Of a stretch of 64,000 nt of DNA, positions 34,057 through 43,125 are shown one piece after another (position 1 is the stretch's first letter; each line of letters opens with the position of its first letter). The stretch is taken from positions 62,001 through 126,000 of the forward strand of contig NZ_JAMBOQ010000005.1 of the NCBI RefSeq assembly GCF_023715685.1, given 5' to 3'. The translations under genes and the position numbers were made by a program. This stretch comes from Priestia aryabhattai (GTDB taxonomy: Bacteria > Bacillota > Bacilli > Bacillales > Bacillaceae_H). Below the pieces are notes generated by a model that was not told the DNA's origin, searched no databases, and saw only the letters and a program-made list of their open reading frames with translations.

Positions 34057-34906
34057 ATGTGGCTAATGAACCCAATGCTTTTTCGTTGCGGTCATACATG
34101 CGCTGCAGCTGCGTCTCAAACAGCTCTTGTTCGGTAGCATTTAAAGGCAAATTTACAAGAGAAGAGCTCATGCTATTCAGTGTTTGCAATAAAAGCAGCA
34201 TGACATCAGAAACGGTTAAATCAATCTGTAATAGCTCAGATAGAGAGGCCATTGTATGAGGCTCGATATCTGGGTATGAAAATTTAGTTTCCGTGTTTTG
34301 GAGACCTTTTTTGTAAAACTCTTGAATGAGAGAAGCACGTTTAGAACCGCTTCCTTTAACGCATAAGTAAATTTGTACAGCCACTCCGCCGCGAACGCGT
34401 CGCTGTGAAATGCCTGCAAACTTTTGATTACGAATGCTTAAATCAAAGCTGCCGGGACAATAAGAGCCTACGATTTCCTTCGCTTCAATTGCGGTCCCGT
34501 AAGATGCAAACATGGCCTTAATCAAATCAAACATGGCTTCATATCCACGATCAATATCAATTCCTTTTTCTGCATCAGGAAAAATTAAAGAAATGTTTAG
34601 AACATCTTGATCAAGTACGACAGCAAGGCCCCCTGAATTGCGGACGATGGTTTTATATCCTTGTTCATGTAAATAAGCTGCACCTTCAGCCAAGTGAGGG
34701 AGCTTTGTATCTTGGATGCCTAATACAATCGTATCGTGATGCACCCATGAGCGCATGACAGCTGGAGATTCGCCTCTTCCAACGGTTGTACAAAGCGTGT
34801 CATCGATGGCAAAAGAATGACGGGCATCAAAATGAGGACCTAGACTTGATTGATCAATAATACGCCAAGCGGGTTGTGCTAAAAGCTTCAAACTATTCTG
34901 CTGCAT
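34055..34906 (-). CDS. lipL: octanoyl-[GcvH]:protein N-octanoyltransferase
   Basis: A 283-residue amidotransferase that moves the octanoyl group from GcvH to E2 subunits in the Bacillus lipoylation pathway. The catalytic Cys150 ([13 protein letters not shown]) and Lys162 ([11 protein letters not shown]) are in the expected places; [15 protein letters not shown] and IVRNSGG form the substrate site. Its place next to pta equals that of ywfL (lipL) in B. subtilis. LipM, the related primary transferase, is the alternative but lacks this neighbourhood. Confidence 0.9.
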   Translation of the reverse strand: MQQNSLKLLAQPAWRIIDQSSLGPHFDARHSFAIDDTLCTTVGRGESPAVMRSWVHHDTIVLGIQDTKLPHLAEGAAYLHEQGYKTIVRNSGGLAVVLDQDVLNISLIFPDAEKGIDIDRGYEAMFDLIKAMFASYGTAIEAKEIVGSYCPGSFDLSIRNQKFAGISQRRVRGGVAVQIYLCVKGSGSKRASLIQEFYKKGLQNTETKFSYPDIEPHTMASLSELLQIDLTVSDVMLLLLQTLNSMSSSLVNLPLNATEQELFETQLQRMYDRNEKALGSLAT

Positions 34907-35034
34907 ATCTCAAACCCCTTTATAAACAGTAAACGAACATATTATAGCATAAAGGCGTCGTGTCATTGGCTGTAAAATAGAAAAAGAAGAAAGAAGAGCC
35001 AAGTTTGACATCTCTCTTTCTTCGTTCATGTAGC

Positions 35035-35709
35035 TTATTCAGCCATTTTCTCAAGATTTCCGTTACGATCCATTTTAAACGTAGTAGAAGAACGCTCTTC
35101 TTCATCAAATAGAGCTAACTTTCGCGCACGGTTCATGATTTGCATTAATGTTTCATAGTCTTCTTGAATAGTAGTAGCATTCACTTCGAGATGTTTGATT
35201 TGTTTTTCCAGCTCTGTGTTTTTCTTAGCTAACTCCGCATTTTCTTGCATCAAGCGTTTGTTTTCGCTTTGCAATGCATGTAAATTGCTCGCTTGATTTG
35301 GCATTGTTTGCAAAAAGCGAATAACGTCAGCCATTGAAAGCTCTTCACTGCTGCTTTTTTCTACTTGTGTTTCAGATAAGCTATATGTTGCTGTAGGTGC
35401 AGACATCATTTGTTCCACATGCTCTACAGATGCTGGTGGCGTATATAATAATTTCTTTTTGCCTTGTTCTTGTCCAAGTGCACGCATGCGCTGTTTTCGC
35501 TGTTTTTTAGCTAGCTGCAGTGCTTTTTCATACTGATGGCGTACCACAGCATTCCATCTGAATCCACATGCTGCTGAAGTGCGATTTAATTCATCTCCAA
35601 CTTCTTCAAACGCATTCAGCTGCGTACTTCCTTCGCGGACATGGCGCAATACTGTTTCAGCTAATAATAAGTCGTTTTCTTCTGTCCAAGCATCTTGTCT
35701 ATCTTTCAC
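35035..35709 (-). CDS. rsfA: RsfA-family prespore transcription factor
   Basis: A 224-residue regulator. Residues about 5-60 form a Myb/SANT-like DNA-binding domain ([19 protein letters not shown], then [20 protein letters not shown]). The C-terminal half (about 125-185) is a long coiled coil ([20 protein letters not shown]). RsfA modulates sigma-F genes in the B. subtilis forespore. I take the GTG at 35709 behind AGAGGAG as the start; an ATG 24 bases upstream has no ribosome site. A paralogue with other targets is possible. Confidence 0.85.
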   Translation of the reverse strand: MKDRQDAWTEENDLLLAETVLRHVREGSTQLNAFEEVGDELNRTSAACGFRWNAVVRHQYEKALQLAKKQRKQRMRALGQEQGKKKLLYTPPASVEHVEQMMSAPTATYSLSETQVEKSSSEELSMADVIRFLQTMPNQASNLHALQSENKRLMQENAELAKKNTELEKQIKHLEVNATTIQEDYETLMQIMNRARKLALFDEEERSSTTFKMDRNGNLEKMAE

Positions 35710-35834
35710 TTTGTTCACTCCTCTATTTTCCATGACTCATAGTAATCATGTTTTGTAGTATCATCATGTACAAAAAATCCATACTTTATACCATTTCTTC
35801 TAGAAGTATGATAGATTTTGCTTCCTTCTTTAAC

Positions 35835-35869
35835 TTGCATCGGACTTCAAATAGGGGTAAAATACCCCT
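35835..35869 (+). promoter_or_regulatory. promoter of the DUF1450 gene with -10 inside a palindrome
   Basis: TTGCAT (35835-35840) and TAAAAT (35858-35863) are 17 bases apart. The -10 sits within the perfect palindrome AGGGGTAAAATACCCCT (35853-35869), so a repressor bound there would block the polymerase directly. Confidence 0.65.
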
Positions 35870-35910
35870 TAGACAAAATGATGAACCAATTTTGAAAGGA
35901 TTGTGTCAAC

Positions 35911-36135
35911 ATGGCAAATGAATTTAGAATTTGTGATGATTGTCAGGCAACAAACGTCAAAACGTTGTTACCTCGACTTAAAAAAATAGATGAACAAGCT
36001 GAAGTACAAATCGGTTGCCAGTCTTACTGTGGACCGGGACGTAAAAAGTCATTTGCATTTGTAAATAACCGTCCTGTAGCAGCGCCAACAGAGGATGAAT
36101 TAATCGAGAAGATTGAGAAAAAAGTAAAAAAATAG
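35911..36135 (+). CDS. DUF1450 cysteine-rich small protein
   Basis: A 74-residue protein with four Cys: CDDC at residues 8-11 and CQSYC at 36-40 followed by [16 protein letters not shown]. The arrangement and the strand pattern are those of DUF1450, a small thioredoxin-like or 2Fe-2S ferredoxin-like family of unknown function, related to YuzB. Possible metal or disulfide chemistry is inference from the Cys. It stands alone between its own promoter and terminator. Confidence 0.82.
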   Translation: MANEFRICDDCQATNVKTLLPRLKKIDEQAEVQIGCQSYCGPGRKKSFAFVNNRPVAAPTEDELIEKIEKKVKK

Positions 36136-36219
36136 ATAGTGAAACAATAAATAGCTGCTTTTCTGCTACTTATTTGTCGAACGAGCTTCTTACAAACAGA
36201 ATCGTTTTGTTTGTTAGGT

Positions 36220-36253
36220 AAATCACCTTGGTTGCTTGACAAGGTGATTTTTT
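36220..36253 (+). terminator. terminator of the DUF1450 gene
   Basis: AAATCACCTT (36220-36229) and AAGGTGATTT (36241-36250) pair around eleven bases, with a T tract. Confidence 0.83.
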
Positions 36254-36328
36254 ATTCTGAATAGGAAAATAGGAAGTGAGTGTCGAAAAATTATAGCAAC
36301 AACAAAGTGAAGATAGAGAGGTATGTAA

Positions 36329-37636
36329 ATGACATATCCTAATGAAAAACTCAATGAAGAAAAAGTATTTAAAGATCCTGTTCACCGCTATATCCATGTA
36401 AGAGATCGTGTTATTTGGGAGCTAATTGGTACCGCCGAATTTCAAAGGCTGCGTCGTATTAGACAGCTAGGAACGACATACTTAACGTTTCATGGGGCTG
36501 AGCACAGCCGTTTTAGTCATTCCTTAGGTGTTTATGAAATTGTGCGCCGTATTATTGATGACGGTTTTCAAGGACGCCCTGAATGGAATGAAGATGAGCG
36601 TCTTCTTTGTCTTTGTGCTGCTTTACTGCACGATTTAGGCCACGGTCCGTTTTCTCATTCGTTTGAGAAGGTCTTCCACTTAGATCATGAAGAATTTACG
36701 CAAGCCATTATCGTAGGTGACACGGAGGTAAATCAAGTGTTGACGAAAGTAGGAAAGGATTTTCCTAAAAAAGTGGCCGAAGTAATCGCGAAAACATATG
36801 AAAATAAGCTTGTCGTTAGTTTAATTTCCAGTCAAATTGATGCGGATCGCATGGATTATTTGCAGCGTGATGCGTATTACACAGGAGTAAGCTACGGTCA
36901 CTTTGATATGGAACGAATTCTTCGTGTTATGCGTCCTCGGGAAGACCAAGCTGTGATTAAACACAGCGGTATGCATGCGGTTGAAGATTATATTATGAGC
37001 CGCTATCAAATGTACTGGCAAGTGTATTTCCATCCTGTTACGAGAAGTGCTGAAGTTATTTTGACAAAAATTTTACATCGCGCGAAAGAGCTCCATTATC
37101 ATTACTATGAGTTCAAGCAGGAGCCGACTCATTTTTATTCGATTTTTGAAGAAGAAATATCGCTAAAAGAGTATTTGAAATTAGATGAATCTGTTATTTT
37201 ATTCTATTTTCAAGCTTGGGAAGAAGAAGAGGATGAAATTTTATCTGATCTATGCCGAAGATTTATGAATCGTCAGCTTTTTAAATACATTGAGTTTAAT
37301 CCAAATTCACAAATGAAAATGTGGATGGAGCTTACAACACTATTTAAAAAAGCGGGCATTAACCCAGATTATTATTTAGTTGTCGATTCTTCAAGCGACT
37401 TACCATACGATTTTTATCGACCGGGTGAAGAAGAAGAGCGCTTGCCGATTCATCTGTTGATGCCAAATAATGAAGTGCGTGAATTATCACGTCAGTCGGA
37501 GATTGTTGAAGCAATTTCAGGGAAAAAAAGAACCGATCATAAATTATATTTTCCACAAGATCTCATTGATCAATTGTCGTCTAAGCGAAAAGTTAAAGAT
37601 CAGATTATAAACTTACTAAAAGGAGATCAGAGTTAA
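36329..37636 (+). CDS. ywfO: HD-domain phosphohydrolase (YwfO family)
   Basis: A 435-residue HD protein related to dGTPases. The metal motif is complete: AEHSRFSHSLGVYE, then LLHDLGHGPFSHSFEKVF (HD), and QIDADRMDYLQRDAYYTG giving the last Asp. The N-terminus starts EEKVFKDPVHRYIHV, the family hallmark. Substrates may be nucleotides; in Gram-positives relatives hydrolyse dNTPs or bind (p)ppGpp, so the physiological role is open. It is followed within 25 bases by ywgA. Confidence 0.9.
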   Translation: MTYPNEKLNEEKVFKDPVHRYIHVRDRVIWELIGTAEFQRLRRIRQLGTTYLTFHGAEHSRFSHSLGVYEIVRRIIDDGFQGRPEWNEDERLLCLCAALLHDLGHGPFSHSFEKVFHLDHEEFTQAIIVGDTEVNQVLTKVGKDFPKKVAEVIAKTYENKLVVSLISSQIDADRMDYLQRDAYYTGVSYGHFDMERILRVMRPREDQAVIKHSGMHAVEDYIMSRYQMYWQVYFHPVTRSAEVILTKILHRAKELHYHYYEFKQEPTHFYSIFEEEISLKEYLKLDESVILFYFQAWEEEEDEILSDLCRRFMNRQLFKYIEFNPNSQMKMWMELTTLFKKAGINPDYYLVVDSSSDLPYDFYRPGEEEERLPIHLLMPNNEVRELSRQSEIVEAISGKKRTDHKLYFPQDLIDQLSSKRKVKDQIINLLKGDQS

Positions 37637-37659
37637 ATAGTATAGGAGTTGAAGGGGCT

Positions 37660-38169
37660 GTGTTAAACGATCACGCAAAGATTGTGAAAGTATTTTCCGC
37701 GGCGGGAGAAGTTGTTGGCAGAAAAAAGTTACAAAAGATGATATTTATCGGAAAAAAACTGAAGTTTCCTTTTTATGAAAAGTATAATTTTCATTTTTTT
37801 GGACCCTATTCTGAGGAATTAACGCTTCGAATTGAAGAGCTGTGTAACTTGGGCTTTTTAAGTGAAATTAAAGAGAAAAAAGGCGGATACATGCAGTATC
37901 GCTACGGATTAACAGAAGCGGGAGAAGGATTTTTAAGTCACTATGACTTAGAGCTTCCTCACTTGCAGGAATGTATGAAGGATATGAACGAACAAAGCTC
38001 TAAATTTTTGGAGCTCGTCTCTACGATTTTATATTTTGATAATTTACCTAAAGAAGAAGTAAAAGAAAAAGTTTTTACGCTAAAGCGTAAGCAAAACTAT
38101 ACAGAAAAAGACATTGCAGAAGCATACGAATATATTGAAAAGCTCCAGGCAACGCTGTCTGTACATTAA
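37660..38169 (+). CDS. ywgA: YwgA family protein
   Basis: A 169-residue protein. The first half (LNDHAKIVKVFSAAGEVVGRKKLQKMIFIGKKL) looks like a winged-helix fold, and IEELCNLGFLSEIKEKKGGY fits its wing and following strand. The C-terminal part is helical. No catalytic motif is seen. The family is conserved beside ywfO; function unknown. The GTG at 37660 is the most likely start, with GGAG eleven bases upstream. Confidence 0.8.
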   Translation: MLNDHAKIVKVFSAAGEVVGRKKLQKMIFIGKKLKFPFYEKYNFHFFGPYSEELTLRIEELCNLGFLSEIKEKKGGYMQYRYGLTEAGEGFLSHYDLELPHLQECMKDMNEQSSKFLELVSTILYFDNLPKEEVKEKVFTLKRKQNYTEKDIAEAYEYIEKLQATLSVH

Positions 38170-38170
38170 A

Positions 38171-38211
38171 AAAATGCCATAGGTCGACTCCGACTCCTAT
38201 GGCATCTTTTT
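38171..38211. terminator. bidirectional terminator, ywgA and the tautomerase gene
   Basis: ATGCCATAGG (38174-38183) and CCTATGGCAT (38196-38205) pair; an inner GTCG/CGAC stem sits in the loop. A and T tracts flank it. Confidence 0.83.
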
Positions 38212-38221
38212 TATGTAGGCG

Positions 38222-38407
38222 TTATTGATCGCTCATGCGCTTGCCCGCTACAGCGTAATGGTTTTTAGACATTTCTTCAATGATAATGGATACTTTTTCA
38301 GGTGCTGCACCTGTTGTTTCTACAACGGCATCCGTTACTTTTTCAACAAGAGCTCTTTTTTGATCATCTGTACGGCCCTCAAGCATCTTAACAGTCACAA
38401 CTGGCAT
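38222..38407 (-). CDS. ywhB: 4-oxalocrotonate tautomerase family enzyme
   Basis: A 61-residue tautomerase. Removal of the initiator Met exposes the catalytic Pro1 (MPVVTVKMLEGRT), and the conserved Arg in LEGRT is present. The family converts 2-hydroxymuconate to the oxo form; in Bacillus, with no pathway neighbours, the true substrate is unknown. It occupies the ywhB position of B. subtilis. Confidence 0.9.
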   Translation of the reverse strand: MPVVTVKMLEGRTDDQKRALVEKVTDAVVETTGAAPEKVSIIIEEMSKNHYAVAGKRMSDQ

Positions 38408-38671
38408 AATGTATACACTCCTTTTTGGTCAGTATATGATTAGTGTACCCGTTTTCTGAATAAAATGACAGTATGAGATAGTGATGGAGGACATAATCTG
38501 TAGTATACTTTTTATAATAACATCGATGTAGAAAAACACGTGTAGTTAAAGAGAGCCCACATTAGACCTTCAAGGGCATATTCAAGACGCCTTGTATTCT
38601 TCTTATCGTAAAAACGATTCATCTAGTAGATGTGATGTGTAGAAATTATTTTAAAATAAAGGAGATAAAGA

Positions 38672-39316
38672 GTGGAACATTTTTTAGCTTTTTCATTGCA
38701 AGACCTTCCTTACGTGGTGATGACGCTTATTGTTGCATTCACACTGCATGAGTTTGCACATGCGTATGTAGCTTATTTATTTGGAGACCACACGGCTAAA
38801 AAGCAAGGAAGGCTAACGCTTTCTCCGCTGGCTCATTTAGATCCATTTGGAACGCTTTTGTTAATTATCGCAGGTTTTGGATGGGCGAAGCCGGTTCCTG
38901 TTAATCGCTATTTCTTTAAAAAGCCTCGTTTAGCTGGTATTCTAGTATCGATAGCGGGACCGTTTAGCAACTTGGTGTTGGCATTTATCGGCTTGCTTAT
39001 TTATTATTTGATGAGCAATGCCGCAGTGGACAACGATGCGCTTTATCGTTTTTTTACATTATTTATTCAAATAAACCTAACGCTAGGTGTATTTAACTTG
39101 TTGCCTTTTCCGCCTTTAGACGGATACCGCGTGATTGAAGACCTCGTTCCGCCGTCTACGCGAGCCAAAATGACGAAGTATGAATCTTGGGGTATTTTTG
39201 TATTTTTGATTCTTGTGATTACACCCCTGGATCGAATTGTGATCTGGCCGCTTCTAAACGGAGCAGCAACGTTTGTTATGAATATCTTTCAGCAGATATT
39301 AGCACCACTGATTTAA
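38672..39316 (+). CDS. ywhC: site-2 protease family membrane metalloprotease (M50)
   Basis: A 214-residue polytopic protease with about six helices. The zinc motif HEFAHAY lies in the first helix pair, and the second metal-ligand motif is NLLPFPPLDGYRV (Asp near residue 150). No PDZ domain is present, which places it in the small M50 group. The start is GTG behind AAAGGAGATAAAG. It is followed 19 bases later by ywhD. Substrate unknown. Confidence 0.88.
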   Translation: MEHFLAFSLQDLPYVVMTLIVAFTLHEFAHAYVAYLFGDHTAKKQGRLTLSPLAHLDPFGTLLLIIAGFGWAKPVPVNRYFFKKPRLAGILVSIAGPFSNLVLAFIGLLIYYLMSNAAVDNDALYRFFTLFIQINLTLGVFNLLPFPPLDGYRVIEDLVPPSTRAKMTKYESWGIFVFLILVITPLDRIVIWPLLNGAATFVMNIFQQILAPLI

Positions 39317-39335
39317 TGAATAGAGGAGGCTTACT

Positions 39336-39848
39336 ATGACTCAGCCAAAAAAGAAAAGTATAGGATTTAATATCATAAAAGACGATTCAACCGACGGCCA
39401 CGGCGGTTACGGGGTTGGAGCGTTAAGTTTAGAAAACATTTCACCCGTTTTTGTTTGTCCGAGCGATGAAGAAGTATTTGTGGATATCGGTGCGATGCAT
39501 GCAAGAAGTGTAGTGGAAAAAGGAATTAAGTTCTTACCGAATAAAGACGAGGTGCCAAACGGCAAGTTATATTGGCTTGTGTGGGTAACGATTGATCGCA
39601 AGCAAGAAGGATCTTACTACGCAGGTATGACAGCATGTGAAATGACCGTGGATCGTGAAATTCGCCGCGGATATAAGTCACTTCCTGAACATGTGAACAA
39701 AATGGATAAATCCTTAAAACGACGCATTATGGTAGAAGAAATGGATAACAAGTCTAAGGCTTTGCTTCGTGAGTTTTTGAAGTCTCATAATGAAGAAATC
39801 TGGACGTTATCTAATGATGACTTAAAAGAAGCGCTTCAAACATCGTAA
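39336..39848 (+). CDS. ywhD: YwhD family protein
   Basis: A 170-residue soluble protein conserved in Bacillus at this locus. It begins GFNIIKDDSTDGHGGYGVGAL and contains LYWLVWVTIDRKQEGSYYAGMTACEMTVDREIRRGYKSLPEHVNK, in consecutive stretches; no catalytic motif is evident. Function unknown. AGAGGAGG precedes the ATG. It is probably co-transcribed with the M50 protease. Confidence 0.85.
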   Translation: MTQPKKKSIGFNIIKDDSTDGHGGYGVGALSLENISPVFVCPSDEEVFVDIGAMHARSVVEKGIKFLPNKDEVPNGKLYWLVWVTIDRKQEGSYYAGMTACEMTVDREIRRGYKSLPEHVNKMDKSLKRRIMVEEMDNKSKALLREFLKSHNEEIWTLSNDDLKEALQTS

Positions 39849-39855
39849 TACTAAG

Positions 39856-39891
39856 AAAAAAAGCTTAAGGCCTTGGCCTTAAGCTTTTTTT
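39856..39891. terminator. bidirectional terminator, ywhD and pbpG
   Basis: A 17-bp perfect stem with arms ending AAGCTTAAGGCC/GGCCTTAAGCTT and a two-base gap. It overlaps the stop codon of pbpG. Confidence 0.93.
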
Positions 39892-41956
39892 AATCAAACC
39901 ATTTTGGTAACCAATGAAACTTTTTATCTTCTGCTTCATGCTCTTTTTTCTTCGTTTTTGCTGCGTGATCGATGTGGTCGGTACAATATGTTTTTGGCTG
40001 TGTTCCAGTTAAATAATAAGCTTTATATTGAACAGGGCATGATTTGGAGGCTAACTTTCCATTTTGAGGATTAATGTTCGCACTAATTAATCCGTTTGGT
40101 GCTTTAAATTTTTCTTTTTTCTTCCCTTTTAAAGCATCTTCCATAAATAGTGCCCACATCTTTTTGGCGTATCCTTTTTCAGCTACATCATCCATTGTTC
40201 TTCCTTGATCATATCCAACCCAAACCCCTGAAACGAGCTGTGGAGAGTAGCCAACCATCCAGCTGTCCGTGGAGGTTGTGCCGGATTTTCCAGCATAAGG
40301 ACGAGATACGTATTTAGAAATAGGCTTTCCTGTGACTGTTGTATAGCCATTTAGCTTTTGATTAAACATGCCTGTCATTAGGTGCGTAGTAAGGAAAGCA
40401 TAGCGCTTATCAATTACTTGTTTCCGTTCAGAAGGAGCTTGATAGACGACTTCTCCGTCATGGGTTTCAATTCGTTTAATAAAAGTTGGACGAATTTCTT
40501 TTCCACCATTAGCGAAGATACCATACGCATTAACCATATCAATGACTTTGACAGGCGAAGTTCCAAGAGCTAAAGATGGAACTTTCTTTAAAGGTGACGA
40601 TATTCCAAGTGTTTTGGACGTTTCGATCAAGCGATTTTCTCCAATGAACAAATGCGTTTTTACTGCATAAATATTGTCCGAAAGCGCGATGGCTTGAGCC
40701 ATTGTAATAGGAGCTTCTGCATAATAATTGTGATAGTTACTAGGCGTGTATGTCGAAACTCCATCTTCTAATTTGAACGTCGTTTCTTCACTTTTCATTG
40801 GAGTTGATTCAGTAAAACCGTCTTTTAATGCCGCATAGTATAAAAATGGCTTCATCGTTGAGCCAGGCTGTCTTATTGCTTGAGTAGCGCGATTAAACGG
40901 GCTCTTTTCGTAATCTCTTCCACCAATAAGAGCTTTCACTTGTCCATTTTTAGGATTCATGGCGACAAATGCACTTTGTACATCTGAAGAGCTGCTGATA
41001 ACATCCTTCATTTTTTCTTCTGCCGTTCGCTGCATCTTTTCGTCCAGCGTTGTATAAACGCGAAGTCCATTTGTATAAATCATGGTTTCATCAATGCCTA
41101 AATCTTGCTTTAATTCTGCTAGCGCTGCATCCATAAAGTAAGAAGCGTCTTCTTTGTTAGGATCTTTTTCGGCAGGCTTCGCAAATGCTAGAGGTGTTAC
41201 AAGCGCTTTTGTTGCTTGTTTCGCTGTAATAATTCCATCCTCTTTCATTAGAGATAAAATGATGTTTTGTCGTTTCTTTGCATTTTCTTGATGAATAAGA
41301 GGGGAGTAGTAGCTAGGGCCTTTTGGAATACCTGCTAACATACTTGCTTCACTTAACGTCAAATTTTTGGCGTGCTTATCAAAATACAGCCTCGCTGCCG
41401 CTTCGATTCCGTAAGCTCCATGGCCGTAGTAAATCGTATTCATGTAGCCTTCTAGAATTTGGTCTTTGCTATAATTCATTTCTAACCGGATCGTATACAG
41501 CGCTTCTTGAAGCTTTCGAGTCCACGTTTTGTCGTGCTCTAGAAACAAGTTGCGTGCGTATTGCTGAGTAATGGTACTCGCACCTTGTACTTTTCCCATA
41601 GCTTTTATATCAGCTAAAATTGCTCCGGCAATTCGATGCATATCAAAGCCGTGATGCTCATAGAAGCGCTTATCTTCAACGGCTAAAGTCGCATCTTTTA
41701 CGTAAGGTGAAATTTGATTAAGTGAAACCCAGTAGCGCTTTTGTCCATTGTGAACTTCATCAAGAACTTTACCGTTTGCTGAGTAGAAAACAGCTGTTTG
41801 AGAAACGTTTAGCGGAGGGGGGCCAGCGATTTTGGCGTAGAGAAAGATACTTATGTAGGCAAACAACAATAAAGCCCCCGCTAATATACCAAGGACGAGA
41901 AGAATTCGGAAGATGCGTCTTGCCTTTTTTAAATGTTCGGTTAATACCGTTTCCAT
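39890..41956 (-). CDS. pbpG: class A penicillin-binding protein, PbpG (PBP2d) type
   Basis: A 688-residue bifunctional peptidoglycan synthase. One N-terminal helix (about 18-40) anchors it. The GT51 glycosyltransferase domain shows ATLAVEDKRFYEHHGFD, GASTITQQYARNL and YYGHGAYGIEAAA. The transpeptidase domain shows RQPGSTMKPF (Ser-x-x-Lys), SDN and the KSGTTSTD box. Length, sequence and position equal ywhE (pbpG) of B. subtilis, which acts in forespore wall synthesis. Two ATG are possible; the ribosome site GGTGG suits the one at 41956 better than 41962. Confidence 0.9.
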   Translation of the reverse strand: METVLTEHLKKARRIFRILLVLGILAGALLLFAYISIFLYAKIAGPPPLNVSQTAVFYSANGKVLDEVHNGQKRYWVSLNQISPYVKDATLAVEDKRFYEHHGFDMHRIAGAILADIKAMGKVQGASTITQQYARNLFLEHDKTWTRKLQEALYTIRLEMNYSKDQILEGYMNTIYYGHGAYGIEAAARLYFDKHAKNLTLSEASMLAGIPKGPSYYSPLIHQENAKKRQNIILSLMKEDGIITAKQATKALVTPLAFAKPAEKDPNKEDASYFMDAALAELKQDLGIDETMIYTNGLRVYTTLDEKMQRTAEEKMKDVISSSSDVQSAFVAMNPKNGQVKALIGGRDYEKSPFNRATQAIRQPGSTMKPFLYYAALKDGFTESTPMKSEETTFKLEDGVSTYTPSNYHNYYAEAPITMAQAIALSDNIYAVKTHLFIGENRLIETSKTLGISSPLKKVPSLALGTSPVKVIDMVNAYGIFANGGKEIRPTFIKRIETHDGEVVYQAPSERKQVIDKRYAFLTTHLMTGMFNQKLNGYTTVTGKPISKYVSRPYAGKSGTTSTDSWMVGYSPQLVSGVWVGYDQGRTMDDVAEKGYAKKMWALFMEDALKGKKKEKFKAPNGLISANINPQNGKLASKSCPVQYKAYYLTGTQPKTYCTDHIDHAAKTKKKEHEAEDKKFHWLPKWFD

Positions 41957-42117
41957 TTCCATTCACCACCAATATGTGTCACTATGCACCGTACATGTTA
42001 TTTTCAAAACAACAAAATTCTATTAAAAGAGCGGTGCAAGTAGATTCTAAAGCTTGTATCTATCATCAGTATGAAATAGAAAAGGTAGTTTTAAACCTCC
42101 ATTGCTAAAAATTTTAC

Positions 42118-42145
42118 TTGCTTTTTTGCTGAATTCATCTATACT
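42118..42145 (+). promoter_or_regulatory. promoter of speE
   Basis: TTGCTT and TATACT are 16 bases apart, some 80 bases before the gene. A small palindrome CTATGCATAG (42180-42189) lies in the leader. Confidence 0.6.
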
Positions 42146-42222
42146 TTTTTCATGTTTGTATAAATTATGTTAGGGTAATCTATGCATAGGTTAATTCTCA
42201 AAATAGAAGGGAAGAGTTTGAA

Positions 42223-43050
42223 ATGGAATTATGGTTCACAGAAAAGCAAACAAAGAACTTTGGTATTACAGCTAAAATTAATCGCACTTTACATACAGAG
42301 CAAACGGAGTTTCAAAAATTAGACATGGTTGAAACAGAAGAGTTTGGTAACATGCTCCTACTTGACGGTATGGTTATGACAACAGAAAAAGATGAGTTCG
42401 TTTATCATGAAATGGTTGCGCATGTACCGTTATTTACGCATCCAAATCCAGAAAACGTACTAGTTGTAGGTGGAGGAGACGGAGGCGTAATCCGTGAAAT
42501 CTTGAAACACCCAAGCGTAAAAAAAGCGACGTTAGTTGATATCGATGGGAAAGTTATTGAGTACTCAAAAAAATTCTTACCTTCAATTGCCGGCAAACTA
42601 GAAGATCCTCGTGTTGATGTACAAGTAGACGATGGATTTATGCATATCGCTAAAAGTGAGAACGAATACGACGTCATTTTAGTAGATTCAACAGAGCCGG
42701 TAGGTCCAGCTGTAAATTTATTTACAAAAGGATTCTATGCAGGTATCTCCAAAGCACTTAAAGAAGATGGTATCTTTGTTGCTCAATCGGACAACCCTTG
42801 GTTCACGCCAGAGCTTATCTCAAATGTTCAGCGTGATGTAAGAGAAATCTTCCCGATTACACGTCTATACGTAGCAAATATTCCAACATACCCAAGCGGT
42901 TTATGGACATTTACAATGGGCTCAAAGAAACATGATCCATTAGAAGTAAGCGAAGATCGTTTCTTCGATATTGATACAAAGTATTACACAAAAGAATTGC
43001 ACAAAGCGGCATTTGCTTTACCTAAATTTGTGCAAGATCTTATTAAATAA
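42223..43050 (+). CDS. speE: spermidine synthase
   Basis: A 275-residue aminopropyltransferase joining decarboxylated SAM to putrescine. The SAM site is [18 protein letters not shown]; the polyamine site includes [15 protein letters not shown] and the gate region [14 protein letters not shown]. It lies upstream of speB, which supplies putrescine, as in B. subtilis. Confidence 0.96.
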   Translation: MELWFTEKQTKNFGITAKINRTLHTEQTEFQKLDMVETEEFGNMLLLDGMVMTTEKDEFVYHEMVAHVPLFTHPNPENVLVVGGGDGGVIREILKHPSVKKATLVDIDGKVIEYSKKFLPSIAGKLEDPRVDVQVDDGFMHIAKSENEYDVILVDSTEPVGPAVNLFTKGFYAGISKALKEDGIFVAQSDNPWFTPELISNVQRDVREIFPITRLYVANIPTYPSGLWTFTMGSKKHDPLEVSEDRFFDIDTKYYTKELHKAAFALPKFVQDLIK

Positions 43051-43067
43051 GTTATCACATACAAGTG

Positions 43068-43100
43068 AGATGCCAGAGGTTTAAGGCTGGCATCTTTTCT
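43068..43100 (+). terminator. weak intercistronic hairpin between speE and speB
   Basis: AGATGCCAG (43068-43076) and CTGGCATCT (43087-43095) pair and are followed by TTTTC. The T tract is short, so it may only reduce read-through into speB. Confidence 0.55.
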
Positions 43101-43125
43101 ATGAGTAATGAAGGAGGAACAAAAT

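Noticed and set aside
36175..36287. Two TGTCGAA heptamers (36175-36181 and 36281-36287) before ywfO
   Set aside because: Single heptamers are expected by chance several times in the window, and their spacing and orientation are not those of a known control region.
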